A DNA stretch of 15,811 nucleotides, from positions 1 to 15,811 of the forward strand of contig CALGOZ010000106.1 of NCBI GenBank assembly GCA_937960785.1, given 5' to 3'. Source of the DNA: an uncultured Pseudogracilibacillus sp. GTDB lineage: Bacteria > Bacillota > Bacilli > Bacillales > Amphibacillaceae. The translations under genes were made by a program, and so were the position numbers. This document shows, in pieces, positions 7,194 through 14,785 of this stretch; position 1 is the first letter of the stretch, and every line of letters begins with the position of its first letter. The notes below the pieces were generated by a model. It was not told the DNA's origin. It saw only the letters and a program-made list of their open reading frames with translations, and made no database searches.

Positions 7194-7241
7194 AAAAAAC
7201 GATTGTACGTATTAAAAAAAAGATACGCGCAATCGTTTTTT
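7194..7241. terminator. Bidirectional terminator between marR and MFS gene
   Basis: AAAAAACGATTG (7194-7205) and CAATCGTTTTTT (7230-7241) form a perfect 12-bp outer stem, with further inner pairing of ACGTAT against ATACGC-like bases. It has A-runs and T-runs on both sides, so it can stop transcription from both convergent genes. Confidence 0.85.
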
Positions 7242-7257
7242 ATTGAATTAGTTAAAT

Positions 7258-8394
7258 TTAATTAGACGCTTTTTTTGAAATAACGAAAATGAGAAACGCC
7301 GTACTAAACATTACGACTGCACTCATTAAAAATGGTAAACCTAAAATATCGGCAAACAATCCGGCGAAGGATGAACCGGCGACGACCCCTAAGGAGAAGA
7401 AGGCATAAAAAATGCCATAAGCTTTTCCACGATCGACCTTTGAAGAGGCTTCGGCGATAATTTTGTTCATCGATGGGAAAATAAACGCAAAACCAATTCC
7501 ATAAATGACCATCGCAATAAAGTTACTGATAAAACTTGCTTTCAAACTTAAAATGATCATCCCTATTCCGATGAAAGACAAGCCCGCAATGATTAAATGG
7601 TTCGCTTTAAAACGATCGTAAATTCCATTTAACGGAGTAAGGAAAATGATTAACGCCATAATGCCAAACGTACTTAATAACATTCCGGTCGTTTCTGTTG
7701 AACGGTCCATCACTTCTACATTAAGGGGGAGTGCAAAAGCTAACGTACCGTTACTTACCATTAATGCAAAAGCGGCGAAAGAAGCTAATAAAATTAACGG
7801 ATGTTTTACAAGTGGGAGAAATTCCCTAAAGTTAAACTTCCCTCGTTCTGTAGAAACGAACGTTTCCTTTATGAAAATATAGACGATAATCGAAGAAATA
7901 AAAAACAGAGCGGCTACGAATAAAAAGACACTTTCAATCGATGCTCGAGCAGCTAAAATACCTCCGATTGCTGGTCCAACAATCGCAGCAATTCCGATAC
8001 TTGCTCCGGTATAAGCCATCGTTTTACCGCGAGTTGCTCCGACGGATTGGTCACTGATATAAGCAAAGGCTGCAGGAATTAAAATCCCACCTGCTAATCC
8101 GTGCAAGAAACGAGCAACGAACAGTTGCCAACCATTATTTGCTAATGGGTAAAATAATAAAATGATGAAAACAGCGACCATTCCGGTAAATAACATTTTC
8201 TTTCTACCGAATCGATCGATCCAATGTCCACCTAAAATGTTACCGATCATATTCGTAAAGGAATATACCGCAACGATTGCTCCGCTCAGCGTATAGGATG
8301 CACCTAAGCTTAAGGAATAAGGTGTAATGATAGGTAATTGAATAAACGTATCTAAAAATGCAATAACGATAATAATATACATTAACCTCGACAT
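7258..8394 (-). CDS. MFS transporter, drug-efflux type
   Basis: Integral membrane transporter of 378 residues with about twelve hydrophobic segments, the normal size for a 12-helix MFS protein. The loop after the second helix holds the family signature GGHWIDRFGRKKMLF (motif A). The fourth-helix region has ARFLHGLAGGILIPAAFAYISD, which resembles drug:proton antiporters such as the Bcr/TetA-like groups. The substrate cannot be named. The ATG at 8394 is preceded by AGAGGGA about 7 bases upstream. A longer reading from 8427 begins upstream of the predicted transcription start and is rejected. It is transcribed alone, converging on the MarR gene and sharing its terminator. Confidence 0.9.
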   Translation of the reverse strand: MSRLMYIIIVIAFLDTFIQLPIITPYSLSLGASYTLSGAIVAVYSFTNMIGNILGGHWIDRFGRKKMLFTGMVAVFIILLFYPLANNGWQLFVARFLHGLAGGILIPAAFAYISDQSVGATRGKTMAYTGASIGIAAIVGPAIGGILAARASIESVFLFVAALFFISSIIVYIFIKETFVSTERGKFNFREFLPLVKHPLILLASFAAFALMVSNGTLAFALPLNVEVMDRSTETTGMLLSTFGIMALIIFLTPLNGIYDRFKANHLIIAGLSFIGIGMIILSLKASFISNFIAMVIYGIGFAFIFPSMNKIIAEASSKVDRGKAYGIFYAFFSLGVVAGSSFAGLFADILGLPFLMSAVVMFSTAFLIFVISKKASN

Positions 8395-8418
8395 GAACAA
8401 TCCCTCTTTTCGTCTCTC

Positions 8419-8448
8419 ATTATACAATACTTTCTTTTTTAACGTTAA
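8419..8448 (-). promoter_or_regulatory. Candidate sigma-A promoter of MFS gene
   Basis: On the minus strand TTAACG (8448-8443) and a perfect TATAAT (8424-8419) are 18 bases apart, about 25 bases before the chosen ATG at 8394. This placement also excludes the alternative start at 8427. Confidence 0.6.
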
Positions 8449-8553
8449 ATTTAGTCTTACCTTATGTGTTTCATTTCATCAATTTGTGAATAAACTTTAA
8501 CATTTCCTCAAGTCTAAAGACCTAAGATTATCGGGCGGAAAAAATGTTTTTTC

Positions 8554-8583
8554 TTGGAAATAGATAACTCAATACAATATAAT
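8554..8583 (+). promoter_or_regulatory. Candidate sigma-A promoter of receiver gene
   Basis: TTGGAA (8554-8559) and a perfect TATAAT (8578-8583) are 18 bases apart. The leader before the gene is about 50 bases and ends in a near-perfect AAAAGGAGG ribosome binding site. Confidence 0.6.
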
Positions 8584-8640
8584 GATATAAAGTTGGTTAA
8601 AACAAGGACGTATGACGCATGAAAAAAGGAGGTAAAGTTA

Positions 8641-9069
8641 ATGATTCGTATACTTATAGCTGACGATCATGATATTATTCGGCGGGGGCTAACTCATATG
8701 ATTAATGAAAAGGATGACATGTCGGTCATCGCAAATGCAAAGAACGGAGAGGAGGCAGTGATAAAGGCTTTAAATTTACAACCTGATATCGTCATTATGG
8801 ATATTCATATGCCTCGGAAGGATGGACTACAAGCAACGAAAGAAATATTACGAAGAAATAGTTCAATTAAAGTAATTATTCTAACTTCAGACGATAGAAA
8901 AGACACTTCTTTTCGTTCATTAGAGGCAGGGGCCTTAGGGTTTTTATTAAAGAGTAATACAGAATCCGATCTAATCGATGCAATCCGCACTGTATATAGG
9001 GGATCTGCCTATTTAAAGCCAGATGTTACGAAACAGCTATTAGATAACTACGTTTTAAATTCGAAATAA
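8641..9069 (+). CDS. Stand-alone NarL-type receiver (no output domain)
   Basis: Phospho-acceptor domain of a two-component system, 142 residues. All receiver residues are present: acidic pair Asp8-Asp9, phosphorylation site Asp54 (VIMDIHMPRKDG), Thr82 (ILTSDD) and Lys104 (LLKSN). The start MIRILIADDHDIIRRGL and the ending ...YRGSAYLKPDVTKQLLDNY are typical of NarL/FixJ regulators. In those, a LuxR-type helix-turn-helix of about 60 residues would follow. Here the frame stops, and no such sequence is visible in the other frames downstream, so it is not a recent frameshift. It may be a CheY-like signalling protein, a phosphate sink or an old truncation. AAAAGGAGG lies 8 bases before the ATG. No histidine kinase is nearby; a chemoreceptor gene follows 259 bases later. 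Confidence 0.85.
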   Translation: MIRILIADDHDIIRRGLTHMINEKDDMSVIANAKNGEEAVIKALNLQPDIVIMDIHMPRKDGLQATKEILRRNSSIKVIILTSDDRKDTSFRSLEAGALGFLLKSNTESDLIDAIRTVYRGSAYLKPDVTKQLLDNYVLNSK

Positions 9070-9260
9070 GTAAAAAGTAGGAAACGTAAATTAGTAAGTG
9101 TAAATAGCCCTATCTAAAGACGCTCTACAAAAATATCATCACAAAATTCACTTACATTTCATCTAGAACCTCGAATCGAATAGTTTAAAGACTTTTGAAG
9201 TAGTTACAACTTATACTTACGCCTAAAGCTTCAAAATGATAGAAATTTTTCACAAAAATG

Positions 9261-9290
9261 ATGAAATTTATAGTTGATTTGTCTTATAAT
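9261..9290 (+). promoter_or_regulatory. Candidate promoter of globin chemoreceptor
   Basis: ATGAAA (9261-9266, four of six) and a perfect TATAAT (9285-9290) are 18 bases apart, predicting a transcript start near 9297. I found no good sigma-D (TAAA, GCCGATAT) match, though that sigma factor drives many Bacillus chemotaxis genes. Confidence 0.45.
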
Positions 9291-9328
9291 GTAATAGCGT
9301 GATTGTTTTTGGAGGGAGAGTAGCAAAA

Positions 9329-11050
9329 GTGTTTAAACGTAAAGTTTATAATTGGAAAAGCTATATAGAAGTACAAGAGGGAACAAAATTACAAGTAGAC
9401 GAACGATCAATGGAAAAATTACAATTTCTAAATATTAATCAACAAACATTAAAGGACATTACATATGCTGGAACGTATGTGTTACCAGAAATAGGTCCAA
9501 TTATTGAGTACTTCTATGAAAATATATTACAAAATGAGCATTTAAAACAAATTATTAGAAAAAACTCCAACGTTGAACGGTTAAAAAGAACGATGCATAC
9601 ATATATCGAGCAATTTTTCAGTGGTGAAATTGATGAACAATATATTCAATCGCGAATAAAGGTTGGAATTGTTCATAGCAAAATAAACTTAGCTTCTAAC
9701 TATTTTATAATGGCCCATCAATTGTTAACTCAATGTTTCACGACGATTATAATGAGAAAATTACACCGAAAACCGAAGGAAATGCTCGCGTGTAACGTTG
9801 CGATACAAAAGTTAGCAGCCTTTGATCAACAGTTAATCATAGATATATATACTGAATCTACATTTAGAACCTTCCTCCATCAAATATCAGGAATTATTAA
9901 TGGAGTAACAGAACTCGATGTGTCGCAAGCATTAATCGAAACGATGGATAAGCAAATGAAAGAAGCCCATACGGTTTCGATTGCGACGGAAGAGATGAGC
10001 ACTTCTATTCAAGGCGTATCTGACCATACGGTAAAAGTAGCTCAAGAAACACGCTCAGCCGTAGTCGTCGCTGAAAAAAGCGAAGAAGTTATTCAAAGAG
10101 CATTACAACATATTGAAGAGGTGGGAACAGTCTACGATACGGTCAGACAAGATATTGATAGATTAAATAACGAAGTAGAGCAAACGTATAAAATAATTAA
10201 TATTATTGAAGAAATAGCTGAACAAACAAATTTATTAGCATTAAATGCAAGTATAGAAGCTGCTCGTGCTGGCGAAGCAGGGCAAGGTTTTGCCGTTGTC
10301 GCTCAAGAAGTTCGAAAGCTGTCTGAAAATACAAAAAATCAAGTTGAACAAATTATTTGCAATATGGAGACATTACAATCAGTCTCTAATCAAGTAACAG
10401 AACGTACGTTAGAAACTGGTGAAAGCGTTGAACGAAGCGTTGAACAGTCACGCCTTGCAGAAAAGGAACTAAAAGAGATCATAGTGACGATGCAACGAAT
10501 TAATGACGAAACGACGCAAATTGCTGGCATGAGTGAAGAACAGGCCTCGACGATTGAAGATATACGTTACCGCAACGAAACGATGTACGATTTAAGCGAA
10601 AATGTGCAACGTCTATCTAAAGAGACAGCTCGTATAATTTATGACTTGAGTCAAGAGATGAATAGTTACCGTTTAAGCTTACTAGATACGCAAATTGTAA
10701 CAGATGCAAAAGATATCATTAAGATGGCAATTACCGATCATTTATTATGGAAATGGCGTATTTATAATATGTTGTTAGGCTTTGAAAAAATCTCGCAAGA
10801 AGAAGTAGTTTCTGAACGAAACTGTCGCTTAGGCAAGTGGTACTATGGTGATTTACCAGACAGTATTACTAGCTTAAAGCAATTCAAGGAATTAGAAAAC
10901 CCGCACTCGGACGTCCATCAATGTGCTGCTTTAGCAGTGGAGGCTTACCATAAAGAAAATTATGAAGAAGCACGCCGAGCACTAGAACAATTGGAGAAAA
11001 GTTCTAGAGATGTCGTTCAATTGTTAGAAAGTCTACATAAGTTAATATAA
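9329..11050 (+). CDS. Globin-coupled chemoreceptor with C-terminal CZB domain
   Basis: Soluble methyl-accepting receiver of gas or redox signals, 573 residues with no membrane segment. Residues about 15-175 are a globin-coupled sensor domain like HemAT: proximal heme histidine His116 (IVHSKINLASNYF) and distal-side Tyr63. Residues about 180-445 are the chemoreceptor coiled coil, with the canonical hairpin tip EQTNLLALNASIEAARAGEAGQ around 298-319. Residues about 455-570 match a CZB zinc-binding domain, with candidate ligands His471 (DHLLWKW), Cys499 (CRLGKW), His526 and His530 (PHSDVH). Bacillus HemAT is about 430 residues and, as I recall it, ends after the signalling part, so the extra domain is notable. 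The start is GTG at 9329 with GGAGGGAGAG 9-10 bases upstream. The frame is open from a GTG at 9299, but that lies at the predicted transcription start and has no ribosome binding site. Confidence 0.92.
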   Translation: MFKRKVYNWKSYIEVQEGTKLQVDERSMEKLQFLNINQQTLKDITYAGTYVLPEIGPIIEYFYENILQNEHLKQIIRKNSNVERLKRTMHTYIEQFFSGEIDEQYIQSRIKVGIVHSKINLASNYFIMAHQLLTQCFTTIIMRKLHRKPKEMLACNVAIQKLAAFDQQLIIDIYTESTFRTFLHQISGIINGVTELDVSQALIETMDKQMKEAHTVSIATEEMSTSIQGVSDHTVKVAQETRSAVVVAEKSEEVIQRALQHIEEVGTVYDTVRQDIDRLNNEVEQTYKIINIIEEIAEQTNLLALNASIEAARAGEAGQGFAVVAQEVRKLSENTKNQVEQIICNMETLQSVSNQVTERTLETGESVERSVEQSRLAEKELKEIIVTMQRINDETTQIAGMSEEQASTIEDIRYRNETMYDLSENVQRLSKETARIIYDLSQEMNSYRLSLLDTQIVTDAKDIIKMAITDHLLWKWRIYNMLLGFEKISQEEVVSERNCRLGKWYYGDLPDSITSLKQFKELENPHSDVHQCAALAVEAYHKENYEEARRALEQLEKSSRDVVQLLESLHKLI

Positions 11051-11066
11051 TCGTTTAAAAATAATG

Positions 11067-11108
11067 AAAAACCTTCGTCAACGAATATGCATAGATGAAG
11101 GTTTTTTT
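11067..11108 (+). terminator. Terminator after chemoreceptor
   Basis: AAAAACCTTCGTC (11067-11079) pairs with GATGAAGGTTTTT (11094-11106), with one G-T pair and a 14-base loop, and a run of seven T follows the GG. It lies 17 bases after the stop codon. Confidence 0.85.
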
Positions 11109-11167
11109 ACATTTTTCATAAAAAAAGGATAAATCGTTAAATAAGTGTGAAAATTCAATAAACTAGT

Positions 11168-11195
11168 TTGACAATCTTTCTTTCTGTGTTAATTT
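11168..11195 (+). promoter_or_regulatory. Candidate promoter of KamA-family gene
   Basis: A perfect TTGACA (11168-11173) is followed 16 bases later by TAATTT (11190-11195), which is preceded by TG one base upstream (extended -10). The -10 is weak (three of six). The leader to the ATG is about 50 bases and ends in AAAGGAGG (11231-11238). Confidence 0.5.
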
Positions 11196-11249
11196 TAGAT
11201 AGTAGGATGAGTATATCCAACTTAAAAATAAAAGGAGGAATGTAGCACA

Positions 11250-12428
11250 ATGGCAATGCCAAGATATATAACAGACATTGATCGCATTGAGCAAATTCCA
11301 AAGGAAGAGAGGGAAAAGTTAAAAAAGATAACAGACAAGTTCGTCTTCAGAGTTAACGACTATTATTTAAATTTAATTGACTGGGACGACCCTAATGATC
11401 CAATTCGTAAATTAGTTATTCCAAATGAAGATGAATTGAACGATTATGGCCGCTGGGATGCATCGGATGAAGATACGAACTACGTAGTACCTGGTTGTCA
11501 ACATAAGTATGAGACAACAGCCCTTTTAATTGTTTCGGAAGTTTGTGGCGCTTACTGTCGATACTGCTTCCGTAAACGTCTTTTCCGTAATGACGTTAAG
11601 GAAGCAACAATTGATGTACAACCTGGAATTGAATATATTAAACAACATCCTGAAATTAACAACGTCCTACTAACTGGTGGAGACCCACTTATTTTAGCCG
11701 CCCGTCGTTTAGATGCAATTTTCAGCCAGTTACGTGAAATTGATCACGTGAAAATTATTCGTGTGGGATCAAAATTACCGGCCTTCAACCCTATGAGAAT
11801 TTACAAAGATGAAGAATTACTTGAAGTAATTCGCAAACACTCAACTCCAGAAAAGCGAATTTACATTATGGCTCATATTAACCACCCAAGAGAGATAACA
11901 AAAGAAGCATATAAAGCGTTCCAAGCATTACACGATGCTGGAGCAATTGTCGTCAACCAAACACCAGTCTTAAAAGGAATTAACGATGATCCAGAAGTGT
12001 TAGCTGAACTACTTGATAAATTATCTTGGGCAGGAGTCACTCCATATTATTTCTTTATTAACCGTCCAGTACGAGGAAATGACTCTTTCGTTTTAACTTT
12101 AGAAGAGGCTTATAACTTAGTCGAAGAAGCGAAAGCCCGCACTTCTGGTTTAGGAAAACGAGTTCGTTTATCGATGAGTCACACAGCCGGAAAAATTGAA
12201 ATTTTAGCAATAGAAGATGGCAAGGCTTACCTTAAGTTCCATCAAGCACGCGATGGTAATTATGGAGAATTTATGGTGTTAGATTGCCCGAAAGATGCTT
12301 CATGGTTCGATGATTTACCTGGAAATGAACGGTACTGGGAGCAGCCTGAAAAGAAGGTGGAAGAAGTCGTTTCTGTTAACGAGATGAGCGATATGCCAGA
12401 ACCCCGTCGTAGAAGACAACGCACGTAA
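11250..12428 (+). CDS. KamA-family radical SAM aminomutase, substrate uncertain
   Basis: Radical SAM, PLP-dependent aminomutase of the lysine 2,3-aminomutase family, 392 residues. The cluster motif is Cys99, Cys103 and Cys106 (CGAYCRYCFRKR). GGDPL (143-147) matches the SAM-binding region of the family, and NPMRIYKDEELLEVI and QTPVLKGINDDPEVL are family blocks. The likely PLP lysine is Lys315 in SHTAGKIEI. Classical KamA has a glycine-rich PGGGGK loop there, and an aspartate in a YHCD-type motif that holds the lysine side chain. Here these are replaced by HTAGK and YYFFINRPVRGND. The substrate may therefore not be free lysine, and the kamA symbol is withheld. It ends in a basic tail (EPRRRRQRT). 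It is flanked by its own promoter and terminator, so appears monocistronic. An EF-P modifying (EpmB) role is possible but no epmA or efp is in view. Confidence 0.85.
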   Translation: MAMPRYITDIDRIEQIPKEEREKLKKITDKFVFRVNDYYLNLIDWDDPNDPIRKLVIPNEDELNDYGRWDASDEDTNYVVPGCQHKYETTALLIVSEVCGAYCRYCFRKRLFRNDVKEATIDVQPGIEYIKQHPEINNVLLTGGDPLILAARRLDAIFSQLREIDHVKIIRVGSKLPAFNPMRIYKDEELLEVIRKHSTPEKRIYIMAHINHPREITKEAYKAFQALHDAGAIVVNQTPVLKGINDDPEVLAELLDKLSWAGVTPYYFFINRPVRGNDSFVLTLEEAYNLVEEAKARTSGLGKRVRLSMSHTAGKIEILAIEDGKAYLKFHQARDGNYGEFMVLDCPKDASWFDDLPGNERYWEQPEKKVEEVVSVNEMSDMPEPRRRRQRT

Positions 12429-12500
12429 AGCAAACGGTATTTCTATATCCTTAAAAACATAGAATAAATCTTGCAAAACTGAAACAATTATTGCATAAAA

Positions 12501-12520
12501 TTATCAGAATGTTCAGATAA
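12501..12520. promoter_or_regulatory. Unassigned 20-bp dyad downstream of KamA-family gene
   Basis: TTATC and GATAA flank an inner GAA-N2-TTC, giving 16 of 20 symmetric positions. It lies 72 bases past the KamA-family stop codon and just before its terminator. The size and symmetry suit a protein-binding site, but it matches no operator I know, and it sits about 100 bases upstream of the next promoter. The function is unknown. Confidence 0.3.
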
Positions 12521-12532
12521 ATTTCGTCATAT

Positions 12533-12571
12533 CCTTACCATTATGTTTTTAAATAATGGTAGGGATTTTTT
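12533..12571 (+). terminator. Terminator after KamA-family gene
   Basis: CCTTACCATTAT (12533-12544) pairs with ATAATGGTAGGG (12553-12564), with one T-G pair and an 8-base loop, followed by ATTTTTT. It separates the aminomutase from the ABC transporter operon. Confidence 0.85.
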
Positions 12572-12618
12572 ATAATAGAAAAAAGTAAACATAATTTACC
12601 TCTTTAATGTGCTAAAAC

Positions 12619-12647
12619 TTGAAAGCGAATTAGTATCTAGCTATAAT
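12619..12647 (+). promoter_or_regulatory. Sigma-A promoter of ABC importer operon
   Basis: TTGAAA (12619-12624, five of six) and a perfect TATAAT (12642-12647) are 17 bases apart. This is the best promoter match in the window. The leader is only about 30 bases, too short for a T-box or other tryptophan-sensing RNA. Confidence 0.75.
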
Positions 12648-12680
12648 ATAATAACAATTTATATTAGGGGGAATTAGTGA

Positions 12681-13694
12681 ATGAAAAAGCGTCTATCTTT
12701 TTTATTTGCCATAATTGTCTTACTATTTGCACTAGTTGCTTGTAGTGATGATGCTGATGAAACGGCGACCGAAGATGGAAGGGAAACAACAGAAGGGGAA
12801 ACTTATGTAATCGGTGCAACACAAATTGTAGAACATCCTTCATTAGACCGAGCATATGAAGGCTTTCAGGCTGCGATTGAGGAAGCAGGCTTAAATGTCG
12901 AATATAATTACCAAAATGCACAAGCAGATCAAAACAATGTTAAAACAATTTCTGATAACTTTGTTGCTGATGATGTCGATTTAATCTTCGCTAACTCTAC
13001 ACCAAGTGCAGAAGGGGCATTAAATGCGACGAAAGATATTCCAATTGTATTTACATCGGTAACAGATGCTATATCAGCAGGATTAGTTGAAGCGATGGAC
13101 AAGCCTGGTGAAAATATTACCGGAGTTGTCGATTTACATCCAGATAGTATTGTAAAGACGATAGAATTTATCGATAAGTACTTTGAGGGATCAGACGTTG
13201 GAATTGTTTATAATGCTGGAGAGGCTAACTCTGTTGCACAAATAGAGTCTATTTTAGAAGTGGCGGAAGATACGAGTTTAACAATTTTTGAGCGTACTGT
13301 TGCGAACTCTTCAGAAGTACAGCAAGCAACGATGACCTTAGCAGGCGATGTCGATGTGTTTTTCATTTTTACGGATAATACTGTTGTGTCCGCTTTAGAA
13401 AGTGTAATTGGAGTTGCTAATGAACAACAGATTCCACTATTTGTTGGAGAGCCAGATTCGTTAGAAAAGGGTGGCTTTGCAACGTATGGAATCGATTATT
13501 ACACAATTGGTTACCGTGCCGGTGAGATGGCTGTTGAAATCCTAACTGGAGAAAAGGAACCATCTGAAATTAACGTCGAATACCCACCATCTATGCAACT
13601 TTTTATTAATAAGGAAGCAGCAGAACTTCAAGGAGTAGAATGGAATGATGAGTGGGATGAAGAGGCCGAATTTATCGAGACTTCAGAGGAATAA
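12681..13694 (+). CDS. ABC importer substrate-binding lipoprotein (Trp/Tyr-type family)
   Basis: Extracellular binding protein of an ABC importer, 337 residues. It has a lipoprotein signal, MKKRLSFLFAIIVLLFALVAC, with lipobox LVAC and Cys21 as the lipidation site. An acidic Ser/Asp/Glu/Thr-rich linker follows (about 22-40). From about 42 onward it has the two-lobed fold of the ABC_sub_bind family: VIGATQIVEHPSLDRAYEGF, DLIFANSTPSAEGA, IPIVFTSVTDAISAGLV, and the late block PLFVGEPDSLEKGGFATYGIDYYTIGYRAG. Characterised members of this family bind tryptophan or tyrosine; for this protein that is inference. ATG is preceded by AGGGGGA about 9 bases upstream. The permease and ATPase genes follow in the same direction, after a hairpin. 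Confidence 0.92.
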   Translation: MKKRLSFLFAIIVLLFALVACSDDADETATEDGRETTEGETYVIGATQIVEHPSLDRAYEGFQAAIEEAGLNVEYNYQNAQADQNNVKTISDNFVADDVDLIFANSTPSAEGALNATKDIPIVFTSVTDAISAGLVEAMDKPGENITGVVDLHPDSIVKTIEFIDKYFEGSDVGIVYNAGEANSVAQIESILEVAEDTSLTIFERTVANSSEVQQATMTLAGDVDVFFIFTDNTVVSALESVIGVANEQQIPLFVGEPDSLEKGGFATYGIDYYTIGYRAGEMAVEILTGEKEPSEINVEYPPSMQLFINKEAAELQGVEWNDEWDEEAEFIETSEE

Positions 13695-13736
13695 TATGTA
13701 ACTTTCATTCTATTTTTTAATTTAGTACAATAGAGT

Positions 13737-13767
13737 GGAAGCAGGTTAAAGTCCTGCTTCCTCTTTA
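13737..13767 (+). terminator. Intercistronic hairpin between binding protein and permease
   Basis: GGAAGCAGG (13737-13745) and CCTGCTTCC (13753-13761) form a perfect 9-bp stem with a 7-base loop. It is followed by TCTTTACTTT, a broken T tract, so it should be leaky. In ABC operons such hairpins let the binding protein be made in excess of the membrane parts, either by partial termination or by protecting the upstream mRNA. Confidence 0.6.
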
Positions 13768-13798
13768 CTTTATATGGCAGTAAGAACGGAGGATATCC

Positions 13799-14785
13799 AT
13801 GTTTCTATCATTATTTGGAGCAGTTGAATCTGGTCTAATGTATGCAATTATGGCGTTAGGAGTTTATTTATCCTTTCGTATTCTAGATTTCCCAGACTTA
13901 ACCGTAGATGGTAGTTTTGTAACGGGAGGCGCAGTTGCTGCTGTTTCGATCATGAATGGAATTTCACCAATTATAGCGACACTTCTAGGGGCAATTGCGG
14001 GATTTATTGCTGGTGTTTGCACCGGTCTTTTACATACGAAAGGTAAAATAAATCCATTGCTATCAGGGATTCTAATGATGATTGCTCTTTATTCTATTAA
14101 CCTTCGTATAATGGGTAGTTCTCAAATCTCATTATTGCAAGAGACGACCCTCGAAAGTCAAATTGTAAACATATGGGAAAAAACGGGGATTGACCAAGTA
14201 ATAAACGGTTTGTTCCAATCGATGGGAATTGAGCGAGTGCCGACTACTTGGGGAATCTTATTTTTCATGATTATTGTTATTATTGTAATAAAGCTGTTAA
14301 TTGATTATTATTTAAAGACCGAATTCGGTTTAGCGCTAAGAGCTACAGGAGATAACCAACGGATGATTCGAAGCTTTTCGGCGAATACGGATAACTTAAT
14401 TATCGTTGGAATCGGTCTAGCAAATGGTCTTGTAGCCCTTGCTGGTGCAATCATTGCCCAGAGCTCAGGTTTTGCCGATGTCGGTATGGGAATCGGAATG
14501 ATTATTATCGGTTTAGCGTCAGTCATTATTGGGGAAGCACTCTTTGGTGTGAAAACGATTGCCCGAGCCACGTTAGCTGTAGTTTTTGGAGCGATTGTTT
14601 ATCGTTTTGTCGTTACGTTAGCTTTGCGGTCGAAATTTCTCGAAACCGGTGATATGAAATTAATTACAGCAGTACTTGTTATTATTGCACTAATTACACC
14701 GAAAATTATTCAATCGCAACGAGAGAAGAAACGGAGAAGAGAAAAGCAAGCACAACTCGAAGCGGGGGAATTTCGAAATGCTTAA
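13799..14785 (+). CDS. ABC importer permease
   Basis: Membrane subunit of the importer, 328 residues with about eight to nine hydrophobic helices, of the branched-chain amino acid/ribose-type permease family (BPD_transp_2). Recognisable blocks are the N-terminal GLMYAIMALGVYLSFRILDFPDLTVDGSF, typical of permeases paired with this class of binding protein, and the cytoplasmic coupling region TEFGLALRATGDNQRMIRSF (about 174-193). It ends in a basic tail (SQREKKRRREKQ). GGAGG lies 6 bases before the ATG. The last 8 bases overlap the ATPase gene, so translation is coupled. There is one permease gene, so the transporter probably uses a homodimer. Confidence 0.93.
   Translation: MFLSLFGAVESGLMYAIMALGVYLSFRILDFPDLTVDGSFVTGGAVAAVSIMNGISPIIATLLGAIAGFIAGVCTGLLHTKGKINPLLSGILMMIALYSINLRIMGSSQISLLQETTLESQIVNIWEKTGIDQVINGLFQSMGIERVPTTWGILFFMIIVIIVIKLLIDYYLKTEFGLALRATGDNQRMIRSFSANTDNLIIVGIGLANGLVALAGAIIAQSSGFADVGMGIGMIIIGLASVIIGEALFGVKTIARATLAVVFGAIVYRFVVTLALRSKFLETGDMKLITAVLVIIALITPKIIQSQREKKRRREKQAQLEAGEFRNA

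Noticed and set aside
8485..8493. Perfect DnaA box on the minus strand (TGTGAATAA on plus)
   Set aside because: It is single, with no neighbouring boxes; one perfect match is easily due to chance in AT-rich DNA.
8612..8635. Seven-codon open frame (MTHEKRR) before the receiver gene
   Set aside because: It merely reads through the ribosome binding site of the receiver gene; too short to support as a leader peptide.
9070..9298. Lost LuxR-type HTH or a terminator after the receiver gene
   Set aside because: No HTH-like residues in any downstream frame. The inverted repeats (GTAAGTG 9094-9100 with CACTTAC 9149-9155; TTTTGAAG 9193-9200 with CTTCAAAA 9229-9236) have long loops and no T tract.
9299..9328. 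GTG at 9299 as chemoreceptor start
   Set aside because: It lies at the predicted transcription start and has no ribosome binding site; the GTG at 9329 follows GGAGGGAGAG.
12429..12680. T-box leader for the amino acid importer
   Set aside because: No T-box motif was seen; the hairpin at 12533-12571 lies upstream of the importer promoter and fits a terminator of the KamA-family gene.
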